From NCBI GenBank assembly GCA_902800435.1, contig CADCEQ010000012.1, forward strand, positions 24,803 through 88,802: a DNA stretch of 64,000 nucleotides, read 5' to 3'. The position numbers were made by a program, and so were the translations under genes. Shown here piece by piece: positions 16,919 to 25,441 of this stretch (the first letter of the stretch is position 1; each line of letters starts with the position of its first letter). Under the pieces are notes generated by a model, which saw only the letters and a list, made by a program, of their open reading frames with translations, made no database searches and was not told the origin of the DNA. Source of the stretch: an uncultured Prevotellaceae bacterium. GTDB taxonomy: Bacteria > Bacteroidota > Bacteroidia > Bacteroidales > Bacteroidaceae.

Positions 16919-17914
16919 CTATTTCCTACTGCCGGCCACCCTCTTGCGGCCTTGTTCTATGTAGATGCCGCGAAGGGCGGTGACTGACTGCCTGCTGCCG
17001 CCAATCGTATAGCGGGCACCGCCAGCTTCAGTGCTTTTGATAATCGGTGCAATGAGCGTCCCGCCTGTATGCGACAAGAGCCACTGACGACCAAGCTCTT
17101 CGGGCAAAGAGTAGTATTCTGGTGTCTCTACACGACGGTCACGACTGCGAGCATAGTCAAAAGCCTCGCGCAATGACACCCACCCGTCACGGTCGCTGTC
17201 AGCATCAACCTCTTGACCGCTCTCGTCAGACCCATTGACAGCACAGATCCAGTGATAGACAAACTCATCATAAGGGCGGTCTGGACAGGACCACGACTGT
17301 TCGCTGCGACTACAGGCTGCCGACACAACAAGGCCGTCAGCCCGCAAAGCATCCATGAAACCTCCTGCATTGCACTGCCCCATGATAACGCAAGTGCGAC
17401 TGACCTTGACCATATCAAGAAGCAGGGATAGCATTTGCGCATTCAGTTGGTCGTTACCCCAAAGCGAAAGACTCGCCTCGCCTGTAACGTCATCCAGGTT
17501 GCCATGACCAACCAAGAAAACAAGCAGCTTGTCATGGTGCTCTGCGTGCTGCGCTATATCACGGAATGTCTTGATGGCCATCTGAAGGGTTGCCGCCCCA
17601 CTGACATCCGGCTCGCCGTCGCCATCCAAATCGACAGGCGACGAGGCGAAACCTGACCCGTCGGCTTTGATCATATCTTCAGCAGGATTGCTGCCATCAC
17701 TTATGAGTACGCTAATGTTGCCACGAGGAACATGGCAGCGCCCTCGTAGTGTGCGGTAGAGCAGGGCGCAGTCGTTCCAGTAGCGCTCGTGATTGGTCAG
17801 GCGGTTGCGACCGCCACTGATGAGCACGGCATAGAGCTGACCGTCGGCCTCTGCCTGGGCAAAGGCGACGATGGCAATCAGCCACACGGCGACGGTGAGC
17901 ACAAACCTTGTCAT
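16919..17914 (-). CDS. Caspase-like (clan CD) cysteine protease, secreted
   Basis: 331 aa from the ATG at 17914. A signal peptide (FVLTVAVWLIAIVAFAQA) precedes a caspase/legumain-type domain. The histidine is His137 in FLVGHGNLD and the cysteine is Cys181 in IMGQCNAGGF, each following a hydrophobic strand as in clan CD (C13/C14-like) enzymes. Two acidic calcium-like loops are visible, DLDGDGEPD and DADSDRDGWVSLREAF (EF-hand-like). The tail (ALRGIYIEQGRKR) is T9SS-like but weak. It is the first gene of the operon that continues to the serpin, with a -7 box TATATTTG 15 bp upstream. Specificity cannot be read from sequence. Confidence 0.82.
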   Translation of the reverse strand: MTRFVLTVAVWLIAIVAFAQAEADGQLYAVLISGGRNRLTNHERYWNDCALLYRTLRGRCHVPRGNISVLISDGSNPAEDMIKADGSGFASSPVDLDGDGEPDVSGAATLQMAIKTFRDIAQHAEHHDKLLVFLVGHGNLDDVTGEASLSLWGNDQLNAQMLSLLLDMVKVSRTCVIMGQCNAGGFMDALRADGLVVSAACSRSEQSWSCPDRPYDEFVYHWICAVNGSDESGQEVDADSDRDGWVSLREAFDYARSRDRRVETPEYYSLPEELGRQWLLSHTGGTLIAPIIKSTEAGGARYTIGGSRQSVTALRGIYIEQGRKRVAGSRK

Positions 17915-17929
17915 TCTGTTATAACCCTG

Positions 17930-17937
17930 CAAATATA
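17930..17937 (-). promoter_or_regulatory. -7 box of the caspase-sigma-serpin operon
   Basis: TATATTTG on the minus strand, 15 bp before the ATG of the caspase-like gene. It is the only consensus-like -7 box noticed for the four-gene operon. Confidence 0.55.
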
Positions 17938-18084
17938 GCATTTTCTTGTCTGTCTTTCACCAATAATGACAAGAAAAAGCCGAAAAGACTGCTACGTATT
18001 AACATTGTTTAAGGAAAAAGCAGTTTTGATAGGCAGCGGCATCAGTCCGCAAAAGCCACTATGTATATGGTATAAGCCAGAAAG

Positions 18085-18455
18085 AACCTGCACTTCCTGC
18101 ACTGAGCCTCAGTATCAGCAGGTTAGGACTGCCTGAACCTGCACTGAACCTGCACTGAACCTGCACTTGAACCTGCACTTGATGAAAAGCGGCGGGTTAC
18201 GACAAAAAGGCGGCGGTTTATGGGCAAAAAGCAGCGGTTTGGAATTATTCCACGGCGTGGAATATTTGTCCCACAGCCTGGGACAAACGTCCCAAGCCGT
18301 GGGAACACGCTTTTGAAGCCGCCAAACGACATGAGTCGAGGCGACAAACTAAGTGCAGGTTCAAGTGCAGGCTAAGTGCAGGTTCCGAAAGGGAACAAGC
18401 CCTATAACCAACTGTCAATCAGCCAACTAAGCACTAAGTGCAGGAAGTGCAGGAT
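18085..18455. repeat. Composite inverted-repeat element between protease operon and typA
   Basis: The 524-bp gap between the caspase-like gene and typA holds no convincing gene. Its left side has direct copies of AACCTGCACTG, the right side the complementary AAGTGCAGGTTC and CTAAGTGCAGG. The outer ends mirror each other (CTGCACTTCCTGCACT near 18089 and AGTGCAGGAAGTGCAGG near 18436). The centre holds three dyads: TTCCACGGCGTGGAA (18248-18262), TTTGTCCCACAGCCTGGGAC AAA (18265-18287) and TCCCAAGCCGTGGGA (18290-18304). It has the look of a mobile palindromic element rather than of a gene. Confidence 0.8.
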
Positions 18456-18465
18456 ATTTTTGTCT

Positions 18466-20274
18466 TTACTTTACCCTAATGCCCGCCTTCTTGCGCTGAT
18501 CGTGGTCGAGGATAATCTTGCGCATGCGCATGGACTGCGGCGTGACCTCTACCAGCTCGTCTTCCTTGATGTACTCAAGGCACTCCTCGAGCGACATGAC
18601 GGTCTTGGGGATGATGCGCGCCTTGTCGTCGGTGCCCGAGGCACGGACGTTGGTCAGCTGCTTGGCCTTGCAGACATTGATGACGAGGTCGTTGTCGTGG
18701 ACGTGTTCGCCGACGACCTGGCCAAAGTAGACTTCCTCGCCGGGGTCGATGAAGAATTTGCCTCGGTCCTGCAGCTTGTCGATGGCGTAGGCGTAGGCGG
18801 TGCCCGTCTCGAGGGCAATCATCGAACCGTTGACACGGCGCTCAATCTCACCCTTGTAAGGCTGGTACTCCTTGAAGCGGTGGGCCATGATGGCCTCGCC
18901 CTGGCTGGCCGTCAGCACATTGGTGCGCAGGCCGATGATGCCGCGCGAGGGGATGTCGAACTCAATATTCGTGCGCTCGCCCTGCGACTCCATCGACGTC
19001 ATCTCGCCCTTGCGGCGCGTCACCAAGTCGATCATTTTCGAGGCAAACTCCTCGGGCACGTTGATGGTGAGTTCCTCGATAGGCTCGCACTTCTGCCCGT
19101 CAATCTCCTTATAGATGACCTGCGGCTGGCCGACCTGCAACTCGTAGCCCTCGCGGCGCATGGTCTCGATGAGCACCGAGAGATGGAGCACACCACGGCC
19201 GGAGACCACCCACTTGTCGGTGGAGTCCTCAAACTGCTCGACGCGCAGGGCGAGGTTCTTCTCGAGCTCGCGCTCCAGGCGGTCGTTGATATGGCGCGAG
19301 GTGACAAACTTACCCTCGCGGCCGAAGAACGGCGAGTCGTTGATGGTGAAGAGCATCGACATCGTAGGCTCGTCGATGGCGATGGGCGGCAGCGGCTCCG
19401 GGTTCTCCAGGTCGCAGATGGTGTCGCCAATCTCGAACTTCTCCAGACCGATGACGGCGCAGATGTCACCGCAGTCAACCTTGTCGGTGCGCGAGTGACC
19501 CATGCCATCGAAAGTGTGCAACTCCTTGATCTTGGTTTTCTCCAACGAGCCGTCGCGGTGGGCAATGGTTATCTGCTGACCGTCGCGGAGCGAGCCACGA
19601 TGGACGCGGCCCACGGCGATGCGGCCTGTGTACGAGCTATAGTCGAGCGAGGTGATGAGCATCTGGGGCGTACCCTCCAACTGCTTCGGGGCGGGAATCA
19701 CCTCGATAATCTTATCTAATAAATAGGTAATGTCGGTGGTGGGCTTGTTGTAGTCTTCGCCCATCCAGCCGTTCTTGGCCGAACCGTAGACGACGGGGAA
19801 GTCGAGCTGGTCCTCGGTGGCATTGAGCGAGAACATCAGGTCGAACACCATCTCGTAGACCTCCTCGGGGCGGCAGTTGGGCTTGTCGACCTTGTTCACC
19901 ACGACGATGGGCTTCAGGCCAATCTGCAGGGCCTTTTGCAGCACGAAGCGCGTCTGCGGCATCGGACCCTCGAAGGCGTCGACGAGCAGCAGACAGCCGT
20001 CGGCCATGTTGAGCACGCGCTCCACCTCGCCGCCGAAGTCGGAGTGTCCCGGGGTGTCGATGATGTTGATCTTCACGCCCTTCCAGTTGATGCTGACGTT
20101 CTTCGACAGAATGGTGATGCCTCGTTCACGCTCGAGGTCGTTGGCGTCGAGTACTTGGCTGCTGAGGTTCTGTCCCTCGCGGAAGAGGTTTCCGGCCAGC
20201 ATCATCTTGTCCACGAGCGTCGTCTTGCCGTGGTCAACGTGTGCAATAATTGCGATGTTTCTGATATCCTGCAT
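18466..20274 (-). CDS. typA: Ribosome-associated translational GTPase BipA/TypA
   Basis: 602 aa, the usual length. G1 [12 protein letters not shown] at residues about 11-22, G3 [12 protein letters not shown] and G4 NKVDKPN are all intact, followed by the EF-Tu domain 2, the EF-G-like domains and the BipA-specific C-terminal domain. It acts on 70S/50S ribosomes, in assembly and stress adaptation. It is a single-gene unit with a -7 box at 20299-20306, close behind the terminator of the upstream barrel gene. Confidence 0.98.
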   Translation of the reverse strand: MQDIRNIAIIAHVDHGKTTLVDKMMLAGNLFREGQNLSSQVLDANDLERERGITILSKNVSINWKGVKINIIDTPGHSDFGGEVERVLNMADGCLLLVDAFEGPMPQTRFVLQKALQIGLKPIVVVNKVDKPNCRPEEVYEMVFDLMFSLNATEDQLDFPVVYGSAKNGWMGEDYNKPTTDITYLLDKIIEVIPAPKQLEGTPQMLITSLDYSSYTGRIAVGRVHRGSLRDGQQITIAHRDGSLEKTKIKELHTFDGMGHSRTDKVDCGDICAVIGLEKFEIGDTICDLENPEPLPPIAIDEPTMSMLFTINDSPFFGREGKFVTSRHINDRLERELEKNLALRVEQFEDSTDKWVVSGRGVLHLSVLIETMRREGYELQVGQPQVIYKEIDGQKCEPIEELTINVPEEFASKMIDLVTRRKGEMTSMESQGERTNIEFDIPSRGIIGLRTNVLTASQGEAIMAHRFKEYQPYKGEIERRVNGSMIALETGTAYAYAIDKLQDRGKFFIDPGEEVYFGQVVGEHVHDNDLVINVCKAKQLTNVRASGTDDKARIIPKTVMSLEECLEYIKEDELVEVTPQSMRMRKIILDHDQRKKAGIRVK

Positions 20275-20298
20275 AAGTCACTTTCTTGAAATCGGCTG

Positions 20299-20306
20299 CA
20301 AAGGTA
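20299..20306 (-). promoter_or_regulatory. -7 box of typA
   Basis: TACCTTTG on the minus strand 25 bp upstream of the typA ATG, directly after the T-run of the upstream terminator. Confidence 0.7.
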
Positions 20307-20340
20307 CGAAAAAAAAGCGTAAACCAAGTGGTTCACGCTT
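20307..20340 (-). terminator. Intrinsic terminator of the barrel gene
   Basis: On the minus strand the stem AAGCGTGAACCA / TGGTTTACGCTT (20340-20329 and 20326-20315) has a 2-nt loop and is followed by a run of T. It lies 24 bp after the stop of the outer-membrane barrel gene and only a few bases before the typA -7 box. Confidence 0.8.
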
Positions 20341-20363
20341 AAAAAAGTAATAAATGCCGCCGT

Positions 20364-20966
20364 TTAGAACGGAATCTTATAGCCCAAAGTCAGCATGATG
20401 ACGCTGTTCTTGTGCTTAATATGGTCATTGTCATTGATGTTTGTGAGACCAAGGTTGTAACGTGCATCGACGACAAAGTCGGAAAACTCATACGACAGGC
20501 CAAGGGGGATGGAAAGGTCGAACGTCTTGTAGCCATCAGTGCCAGAATGGTCATATTCTACCCATCCACCACCAACGTGTTCATCACCCTTAGACTTGGC
20601 AGAAAGCATGAAACCAGGCTGAATACCAGCTTTCAGAGCCAGACCAGGAATAACATAGTAGTTAGCCATGATGGGAATGTTCAGATAGGTCAACGTTGTA
20701 GAAGCGTCCCTGTAAAAGTCTGTGTCCTTCTGACCTGCACCCTGCATCGAAACCAGTGCACCGACAGTGACAGCAAACGGGTCTGCAACCTGGTAACCAA
20801 ACTCTGCTCCACCTACTAGGCCGAGTTTCATCTTTGCGTCATCGGTATAGTCGCCTGTAACTGTTGCAAGCGTACCACCAACCATGGGCTTCAAGAACAT
20901 CTCCTGAGCATTTGCACTCATTGTAGCCATTAAGGCGACTACTGCCATAACAATCAATTTCTTCAT
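20364..20966 (-). CDS. Outer-membrane beta-barrel protein (porin-like family)
   Basis: 200 aa. A signal peptide (MKKLIVMAVVALMATMSANA) is followed by alternating amphipathic strands such as MKLGLVGGAEFGYQVADPF, LKAGIQPGFMLSAKSK, DARYNLGLTNI and VIMLTLGYKIPF. The terminal Phe is the usual signal for barrel insertion into the outer membrane. It fits the 8-10-stranded OMP_b-brl_2 type common in Bacteroidetes. Single-gene unit with its own -7 box (TAGCTTTG) and terminator. Ligand unknown. Confidence 0.88.
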   Translation of the reverse strand: MKKLIVMAVVALMATMSANAQEMFLKPMVGGTLATVTGDYTDDAKMKLGLVGGAEFGYQVADPFAVTVGALVSMQGAGQKDTDFYRDASTTLTYLNIPIMANYYVIPGLALKAGIQPGFMLSAKSKGDEHVGGGWVEYDHSGTDGYKTFDLSIPLGLSYEFSDFVVDARYNLGLTNINDNDHIKHKNSVIMLTLGYKIPF

Positions 20967-21013
20967 AGTTGCTTTAGTTAATTGTTAAACATTAAAATGA
21001 ACTTATTTGCCTG

Positions 21014-21021
21014 CAAAGCTA
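21014..21021 (-). promoter_or_regulatory. -7 box of the barrel gene
   Basis: TAGCTTTG on the minus strand, about 48 bp upstream of the start codon at 20966, leaving an AT-rich leader. Confidence 0.6.
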
Positions 21022-21112
21022 ATAAAAAATCCCTACATTATGACTAAAAGCTGACAAGAACAGCCGCAAATTAAGCATTATTAACGAAAGAGGGAAAAAG
21101 AAAGGGAAAAAA

Positions 21113-21144
21113 CTTGTAGGAACGGAGAAAAAGTAGTACCTTTG
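21113..21144 (+). promoter_or_regulatory. Promoter of rpsO
   Basis: -33-like CTTG at 21113-21116 and -7 TACCTTTG at 21137-21144, 20 bp apart. The leader of about 85 nt is long enough to hold an S15 autoregulatory structure, though I could not fold it. Confidence 0.65.
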
Positions 21145-21235
21145 CAGCCGCATTTGACGAAGCCCCCGTCGGTGATGAAGGCGGCAAGGACTTTTGAAGG
21201 ATGTTTAGTATTAACAAATTCAATTCATCAACAAC

Positions 21236-21505
21236 ATGTACTTAGACAAAGAAAAGAAAGTAGAGATTTTCAGCCAGTATGGCAAGTCGGCAACCGACAC
21301 GGGTTCTCCCGAGGCTCAGATTGCCCTGTTCACCTATCGCATCAAGCACCTGACGGAGCACCTGAAGAAGAACCACAAGGACTTCGCTACCGCCCGCTCG
21401 CTGACCATGATGGTAGGTCGTCGCCGCAAGCTGCTGAAGTACCTCTATGTCAACGACATCAACCGCTACCGCGCTATCATCAAGGAACTTGGTCTGAGAA
21501 AGTAA
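21236..21505 (+). CDS. rpsO: 30S ribosomal protein S15
   Basis: 89 aa, the standard length. The family signature GSPEAQIALFTYRI, the LTEHLKKNHKD region that binds 16S rRNA, and MMVGRRRKLLKYL are intact. It binds the three-way junction of the 16S central domain early in 30S assembly. Single-gene unit between a clear promoter and terminator. Confidence 0.98.
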   Translation: MYLDKEKKVEIFSQYGKSATDTGSPEAQIALFTYRIKHLTEHLKKNHKDFATARSLTMMVGRRRKLLKYLYVNDINRYRAIIKELGLRK

Positions 21506-21533
21506 TAAGGTAAAAAGGTTAGAAGGAAAAAAG

Positions 21534-21565
21534 CCGCGTAGGGAAATCCCTATGCGGTTTTATGT
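21534..21565 (+). terminator. Terminator of rpsO
   Basis: Stem CCGCGTAGGG / CCCTATGCGG with loop AAAT (21534-21557), followed by a T-rich tail. It starts 28 bp after the rpsO stop. Confidence 0.8.
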
Positions 21566-21596
21566 TTTTCCCCATTGCCATCTCAAAGAAATGTTG

Positions 21597-21604
21597 TATC
21601 TTTG
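21597..21604 (+). promoter_or_regulatory. -7 box of the Tyr/Trp-rich lipoprotein gene
   Basis: TATCTTTG, 42 bp upstream of the ATG at 21647. Confidence 0.65.
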
Positions 21605-21646
21605 CACCAGAAAACTTAGTTACTCACACAATAAAACATTACGGCT

Positions 21647-22195
21647 ATGAAGAAAATATACGTACTCTGGGCTTTGCTGCTGACCATGATGGCCGGCACG
21701 ACCTTCACCTCCTGCGATTGGGATGACGACGATGCCATCGCCTACACCCTCGAGGGCACATGGAAGGGAAACATGTATGTGAACACTTTCTACAACGGCA
21801 ACACCTACTATGCCACAGCTACGGAAATCACATTCCTGCGCGACCCCTACCGCTACTCCAGCGGCGACGGCTACTGGGTGGACTACTACTCCAGGGCACC
21901 GTGGGACTATGTGGCCAACCACATACGCTGGACGGTGAACTACGGCAGAATCAGGGTCTACTTCATTGAGGAGGGATCGGAATTGGAAATCTACAACTAC
22001 CGACTGAGCGACAACCGGTTCACGGGCTACATTTCCGAGTATGACAATGACGTGGAGTTCAGCCTCTATCACGTATCGTCGCCCAACTGGAGCAGCTATC
22101 GCTGGGGCTATGACGCCTGGTATGACGATTACTACTGGGCGCGCGAGACACGCGGGCTGGCAGCCGACAAGCCGGTCAGAAGGATTGGCAAGTAA
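21647..22195 (+). CDS. Small lipoprotein, Tyr/Trp-rich
   Basis: 182 aa. A lipoprotein signal peptide ends in the lipobox TFTSC at residue about 23, and the acidic sequence DWDDDD right after the cysteine fits the acidic surface-export signal described for Bacteroidetes lipoproteins. The mature part is very rich in Tyr and Trp (SGDGYWVDYYSRAPWDY, WGYDAWYDDYYWA) and resembles lipocalin-like small beta proteins (LEGTWKGNMYV, then EITF). I cannot name the family with confidence. Single gene, with its own promoter and a shared terminator. Confidence 0.8.
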   Translation: MKKIYVLWALLLTMMAGTTFTSCDWDDDDAIAYTLEGTWKGNMYVNTFYNGNTYYATATEITFLRDPYRYSSGDGYWVDYYSRAPWDYVANHIRWTVNYGRIRVYFIEEGSELEIYNYRLSDNRFTGYISEYDNDVEFSLYHVSSPNWSSYRWGYDAWYDDYYWARETRGLAADKPVRRIGK

Positions 22196-22207
22196 ACAAC
22201 AAAAAGG

Positions 22208-22245
22208 AACGAGGAATGGACAAGTCGCCATTCCTCGTTTCTTTT
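22208..22245. terminator. Bidirectional terminator
   Basis: Stem AACGAGGAATGG (22208-22219) / CCATTCCTCGTT (22228-22239), with a T-run on the plus-strand side and an A-run on the other. It separates the lipoprotein gene from the convergent GH28 gene and can serve both. Confidence 0.85.
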
Positions 22246-23712
22246 TTATTTCACCTTGATACGGACATTTTCGCGGATAATGTTCTGGCAATGCTGGAAC
22301 GTCGCATCGTGCTTGGCGCTGATGTCGATATTGCGCAGGGTGATGCGGTCGATGGGCATCTCGGGCAGTCCGTTGAACTCCATGGCATAGCCGGCACCGT
22401 GGCAGATGACATTGCGAATGTCGATGTTGCGGAAGACGGGTGTCTCCTCGGTGACGGGCACGGGCTTCGCCTCCGGCTGCTGACCGCCTTCGGCCAGCAC
22501 CTCGGCCACCGACTTGCCGCCGTAGTACATGTTGAAGGTCAGGGCGTAGGTCTTGATGTCGGTCATCGAGATTCCGTCGATGAAGATGTTCTCGACCACG
22601 CCGCCACGGCCACGGGTCGACTTGAAGCGCAGACCGACGTCGGTGCCGAGGAACTGGCAGTTCCTGACGCTGATATTCCTAACGCCGCCGCTCATCTCAG
22701 AGCCCACGACGAAGCCGCCATGTCCGGCAAAGACGGTGCAACCGTCGACGACGACATTCGAGCAGGGCACGCCGCGCCGGCGCCCGTCGGCATCCTTGCC
22801 GCTCTTGATGCAGATGCCATCGTCGCCAGCATCAAACTTAGAATTGACAATCAGGGCGTTGGTACACGACTCCAGGTCGAGGGCATCGCCGTTCTGGGCG
22901 AAGGCTGGGTTACGCGCGAGTACATTATCAATAATAATATTCTCGCACATCAGCGGATGAATGTTCCACGCCGGTGAGTTCTGGAAGATGACGCCCTCAA
23001 GCAGCACGTTCTTGCAGCCCACGAGACTGACCATCACCGGGCGCAGGAACCGTTTCACCTGCTGCCACTCCTCTTCGGTCGTAGCAGCGGGCACGTTCAT
23101 GTTGGCGCCCTTTTCGCCTTTCTCGTAGCCTTCGGAAGGCACCCAGTAGTCCTTCTTCATCTCGCGGCCACCGGGGCGCGCCAGGACTTCCTTCCACTGG
23201 GCATCGGTCATTTTCGCCCGCTTGACGGGACGCCAGTATTGGCCGTTGCCATCGATGACGCCCTGACCGGTAATCGAGATGTTGGTGGCGCCGTTGGCAC
23301 TCAGCGGCGACTGGCAACGGCGGGTGTCAAGTCCCTCGAACGAGGTTTTAACAAGCGGGTAGAGGTCTTCGTCGGCAGCAAACTGGATAACGGCACCGGC
23401 CTCCAAGTGCAGGTCGATGTTCGACTCCAACACGATGGGGCCCGTCAACCACACGCCACGGGGCACGATAAGATGGCCGCCGCCATTGCGCTTCAGATAG
23501 CTGATACCCTTGGCGAAGGCTTCCGTGCAGAGCATCTCGCCCGTACCAACGGCATCAAAGTTTGTCAACTCCACCCGACGGTCGGGAATGACGGGGGCCT
23601 GCACTTCTGCCATCTGGAACGGCAGGTTGTCGGTGTACTGTTTGTACTTGTTCTGGGCGTTCACAGCGCAGAACGAGACAAGGCTTAAAATTAGTAAAGT
23701 AGTTCGCTTCAT
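22246..23712 (-). CDS. Glycoside hydrolase family 28 (polygalacturonase-like)
   Basis: 488 aa with a signal peptide (LLILSLVSFCAVNA). It has the right-handed beta-helix of GH28 pectinases: NGDALDLESC at the first catalytic-Asp region, DAGDDGICIKSGKD with the paired aspartates, GHGGFVVGSEMSGG with the catalytic histidine, and RFKSTRGRGG. It hydrolyses galacturonan-type bonds in pectin, presumably in the periplasm or at the surface. The two-domain rhamnogalacturonan acetylesterase at 52969-54669 is a second pectin-related gene, about 29 kb away, so the pectin genes are dispersed rather than in one locus. Confidence 0.93.
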   Translation of the reverse strand: MKRTTLLILSLVSFCAVNAQNKYKQYTDNLPFQMAEVQAPVIPDRRVELTNFDAVGTGEMLCTEAFAKGISYLKRNGGGHLIVPRGVWLTGPIVLESNIDLHLEAGAVIQFAADEDLYPLVKTSFEGLDTRRCQSPLSANGATNISITGQGVIDGNGQYWRPVKRAKMTDAQWKEVLARPGGREMKKDYWVPSEGYEKGEKGANMNVPAATTEEEWQQVKRFLRPVMVSLVGCKNVLLEGVIFQNSPAWNIHPLMCENIIIDNVLARNPAFAQNGDALDLESCTNALIVNSKFDAGDDGICIKSGKDADGRRRGVPCSNVVVDGCTVFAGHGGFVVGSEMSGGVRNISVRNCQFLGTDVGLRFKSTRGRGGVVENIFIDGISMTDIKTYALTFNMYYGGKSVAEVLAEGGQQPEAKPVPVTEETPVFRNIDIRNVICHGAGYAMEFNGLPEMPIDRITLRNIDISAKHDATFQHCQNIIRENVRIKVK

Positions 23713-23749
23713 TTTTGTTAGAGTTATTAGTTATGGATTGTCAGCTATG

Positions 23750-24214
23750 TTAGTTTGGTTGGTATATCTCGCGTAGTGGTTTCATCACGAAGTCGCGCTT
23801 GTGCATCAGTGGATGCGGTATCTTCAGGTCGGGTTCGTCGACCGTCAGGTCGTCGTAGAGCAGGATGTCGATGTCGATGGGTCTGTCAGCGTACTGACGG
23901 TCAGACGATTTTTGGCTGACGGTTAGACGGGTAGACTTTTCGACGCGTAGACGGGTAGACTTTTTTTTCCGGCCTAAGTCGCGCTCTATCTGCTGGGTCA
24001 GCGTCAGCACTTCATGTGGCGTCTTTGTTGTCTGGCACAGGATAACGGCATTGAGGAAGTTATGGCAGGACTCAAAGCCCCACGGCTCGGACTCCATGAG
24101 CGAGGACTGGCGAACGATCTGTCCCACCCTTTCCTGCACAAGTCGTACAGCATCTTCAATATTCTGCTGTCGATTGCCCAGATTACTTCCTAACCCCAAA
24201 TATACCTTATGCAT
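23750..24214 (-). CDS. folK: HPPK, folate biosynthesis pyrophosphokinase, with repeat insert
   Basis: 154 aa. The start VYLGLGSNLGNR and the signature RPIDIDILLYDD define 6-hydroxymethyl-7,8-dihydropterin pyrophosphokinase (folate pathway). Residues about 84-106, just before the signature, are built from a repeated GACGGGTAGACTTTT-like sequence (KKKSTRLRVEKSTRLTVSQK). In normal HPPK this is where the flexible loop before the RPIDID motif lies. A related TAACCGTC repeat is just upstream of the start codon. It leads into the queA gap of 40 bp. Confidence 0.93.
   Translation of the reverse strand: MHKVYLGLGSNLGNRQQNIEDAVRLVQERVGQIVRQSSLMESEPWGFESCHNFLNAVILCQTTKTPHEVLTLTQQIERDLGRKKKSTRLRVEKSTRLTVSQKSSDRQYADRPIDIDILLYDDLTVDEPDLKIPHPLMHKRDFVMKPLREIYQPN
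23892..23964. repeat. Coding tandem repeat in folK
   Basis: Three imperfect copies of a unit built on GACGGGTAGACTTTT, with the related TGACGGTTAGACGG. They encode the basic stretch KSTRLRVEKSTRLT. The same kind of word, TAACCGTC, occurs in tandem upstream of the gene at 24231-24246. Confidence 0.8.
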
Positions 24215-24230
24215 CTCTGAAAATAAAATC

Positions 24231-24246
24231 TAACCGTCTAACCGTC
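24231..24246. repeat. TAACCGTC tandem repeat upstream of folK
   Basis: Two copies of an 8-bp unit in the 40-bp gap between queA and folK, placed 17-32 bp upstream of the folK ATG, at or next to the translation-initiation region. Confidence 0.7.
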
Positions 24247-24254
24247 ACATCAGT

Positions 24255-25397
24255 CTAGTCGTCGAGAATCAGCAGCGCGTCGCCGAAGCATCCGAACTGA
24301 TACCCCTTCTCGACTGCCTGCTGGTAAGCCTCGTAGACGATGTCGTAGCCCCCGAATGCCGCCGTCAGCATCATCATCGTCGACTCTGGGTGATAGAAGT
24401 TAGCTATCATCGCATTGGCGAGTCCGAAGTCATATGGCGGGAAGATGAACTTGTTGGTCCAGCCGTCGAAAGGCTTCAACAGTCCGTCGGTACCCACGGC
24501 GGTCTCCGTGGCGCGGGTCGTGCTGACACCCACTGTGCAGACGCGGTGGCCAGCCTGCTTGGTGTCGTTCACCAGCTGGCAGCAAGCCTCGTCGATAATC
24601 ATTTGCTCAGAACTCATCTTGTGCTTCGTCAGGTCCTCCACCTCAATGCTGTCGAAGCAACCCAGACCACAGTGAACGGTCAGATAGGCGAAGTTGAAAC
24701 CCCTTATCTCCATCATCTTCATCAGCTGGCGACTGAAGTGCAGTCCGGTGGCAGGTGCCGTCACCGCCCCCTCGTTCTTGGCATAAATGGTCTGGAAGTT
24801 CTCCATATCCTCAGGCACTGTCTCCCGCTGGTCAACGATGTAACGTGGCAGCGGTGCCGACCCCAAGGCAAATAGTTCGCGCTTGAACTCCTCGTGGTCG
24901 CAGTCGTAGAGGAAACGCAACGTGCGGCCACGGCTAGTAGTGTTGTCGATGACCTCAGCTACCATCGGTCCGTCCTCCTCGAAGAACAGTTTATTGCCAA
25001 TGCGTATCTTACGAGCCGGCTCTACGAGCACATCCCACAGGCGCAGCTCAGCGTTCAGTTCACGCAGCAGGAATACCTCAATCTGGGCGTCGGTCTTCTC
25101 CTTGGTTCCGAAGAGCCGGGCCGGGAACACCTTCGTGTCGTTGAAGACAAGGGTATCGCCCTCGTCGAAGTAGTCCACGAGGTCGCGGAACATCAGAAAC
25201 TGGTCGGTGTCGTTACCATCAGCATCCTTCTTGTACATATCGATGGTCTGGCGCTTGCGGTGAATCACCATCAGGCGCGACTGGTCGCGGCTGTAAATAC
25301 GCTCCTCATTGCCGTCTTCATTCTTGAAGGTGCGGTGCGGCGGGAACAGCGCCACCTGCTCCTCGGGCAGTCTGAATCTGAATTGTGATAGTTTCAT
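24255..25397 (-). CDS. queA: S-adenosylmethionine:tRNA ribosyltransferase-isomerase
   Basis: 380 aa enzyme of queuosine synthesis, transferring the ribosyl part of SAM to preQ1 in tRNA to make epoxyqueuosine. Recognisable from the start LSQFRFRLPEEQVALFPP, then DTLVFNDTKVFPARLFG, VTAPATGLHFS and YLTVHCGLGCF. Longer than the E. coli enzyme by about 25 residues, as is usual in Bacteroidetes. It lies 31 bp after truB, and an 8-bp tandem repeat fills the gap before its ATG. Confidence 0.97.
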   Translation of the reverse strand: MKLSQFRFRLPEEQVALFPPHRTFKNEDGNEERIYSRDQSRLMVIHRKRQTIDMYKKDADGNDTDQFLMFRDLVDYFDEGDTLVFNDTKVFPARLFGTKEKTDAQIEVFLLRELNAELRLWDVLVEPARKIRIGNKLFFEEDGPMVAEVIDNTTSRGRTLRFLYDCDHEEFKRELFALGSAPLPRYIVDQRETVPEDMENFQTIYAKNEGAVTAPATGLHFSRQLMKMMEIRGFNFAYLTVHCGLGCFDSIEVEDLTKHKMSSEQMIIDEACCQLVNDTKQAGHRVCTVGVSTTRATETAVGTDGLLKPFDGWTNKFIFPPYDFGLANAMIANFYHPESTMMMLTAAFGGYDIVYEAYQQAVEKGYQFGCFGDALLILDD

Positions 25398-25402
25398 CTA
25401 TG

Positions 25403-25441
25403 TTATTATTTCGTTATTTCGTTTCACGTTATTTCGTTATG
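25403..25441. repeat. TTATTTCG tandem repeat between truB and queA
   Basis: Four to five copies of an 8-bp word (TTATTTCG, with one GTTTCACG variant). It covers the last codons and stop of truB and the whole gap ahead of the queA start codon at 25397. Confidence 0.85.

Noticed and set aside
18123..18347. Possible small gene on the minus strand in the gap before typA
   Set aside because: Lies entirely in the composite palindrome; its Ser/Gly/Arg-rich composition follows from the repeats and no promoter or ribosome site is evident.
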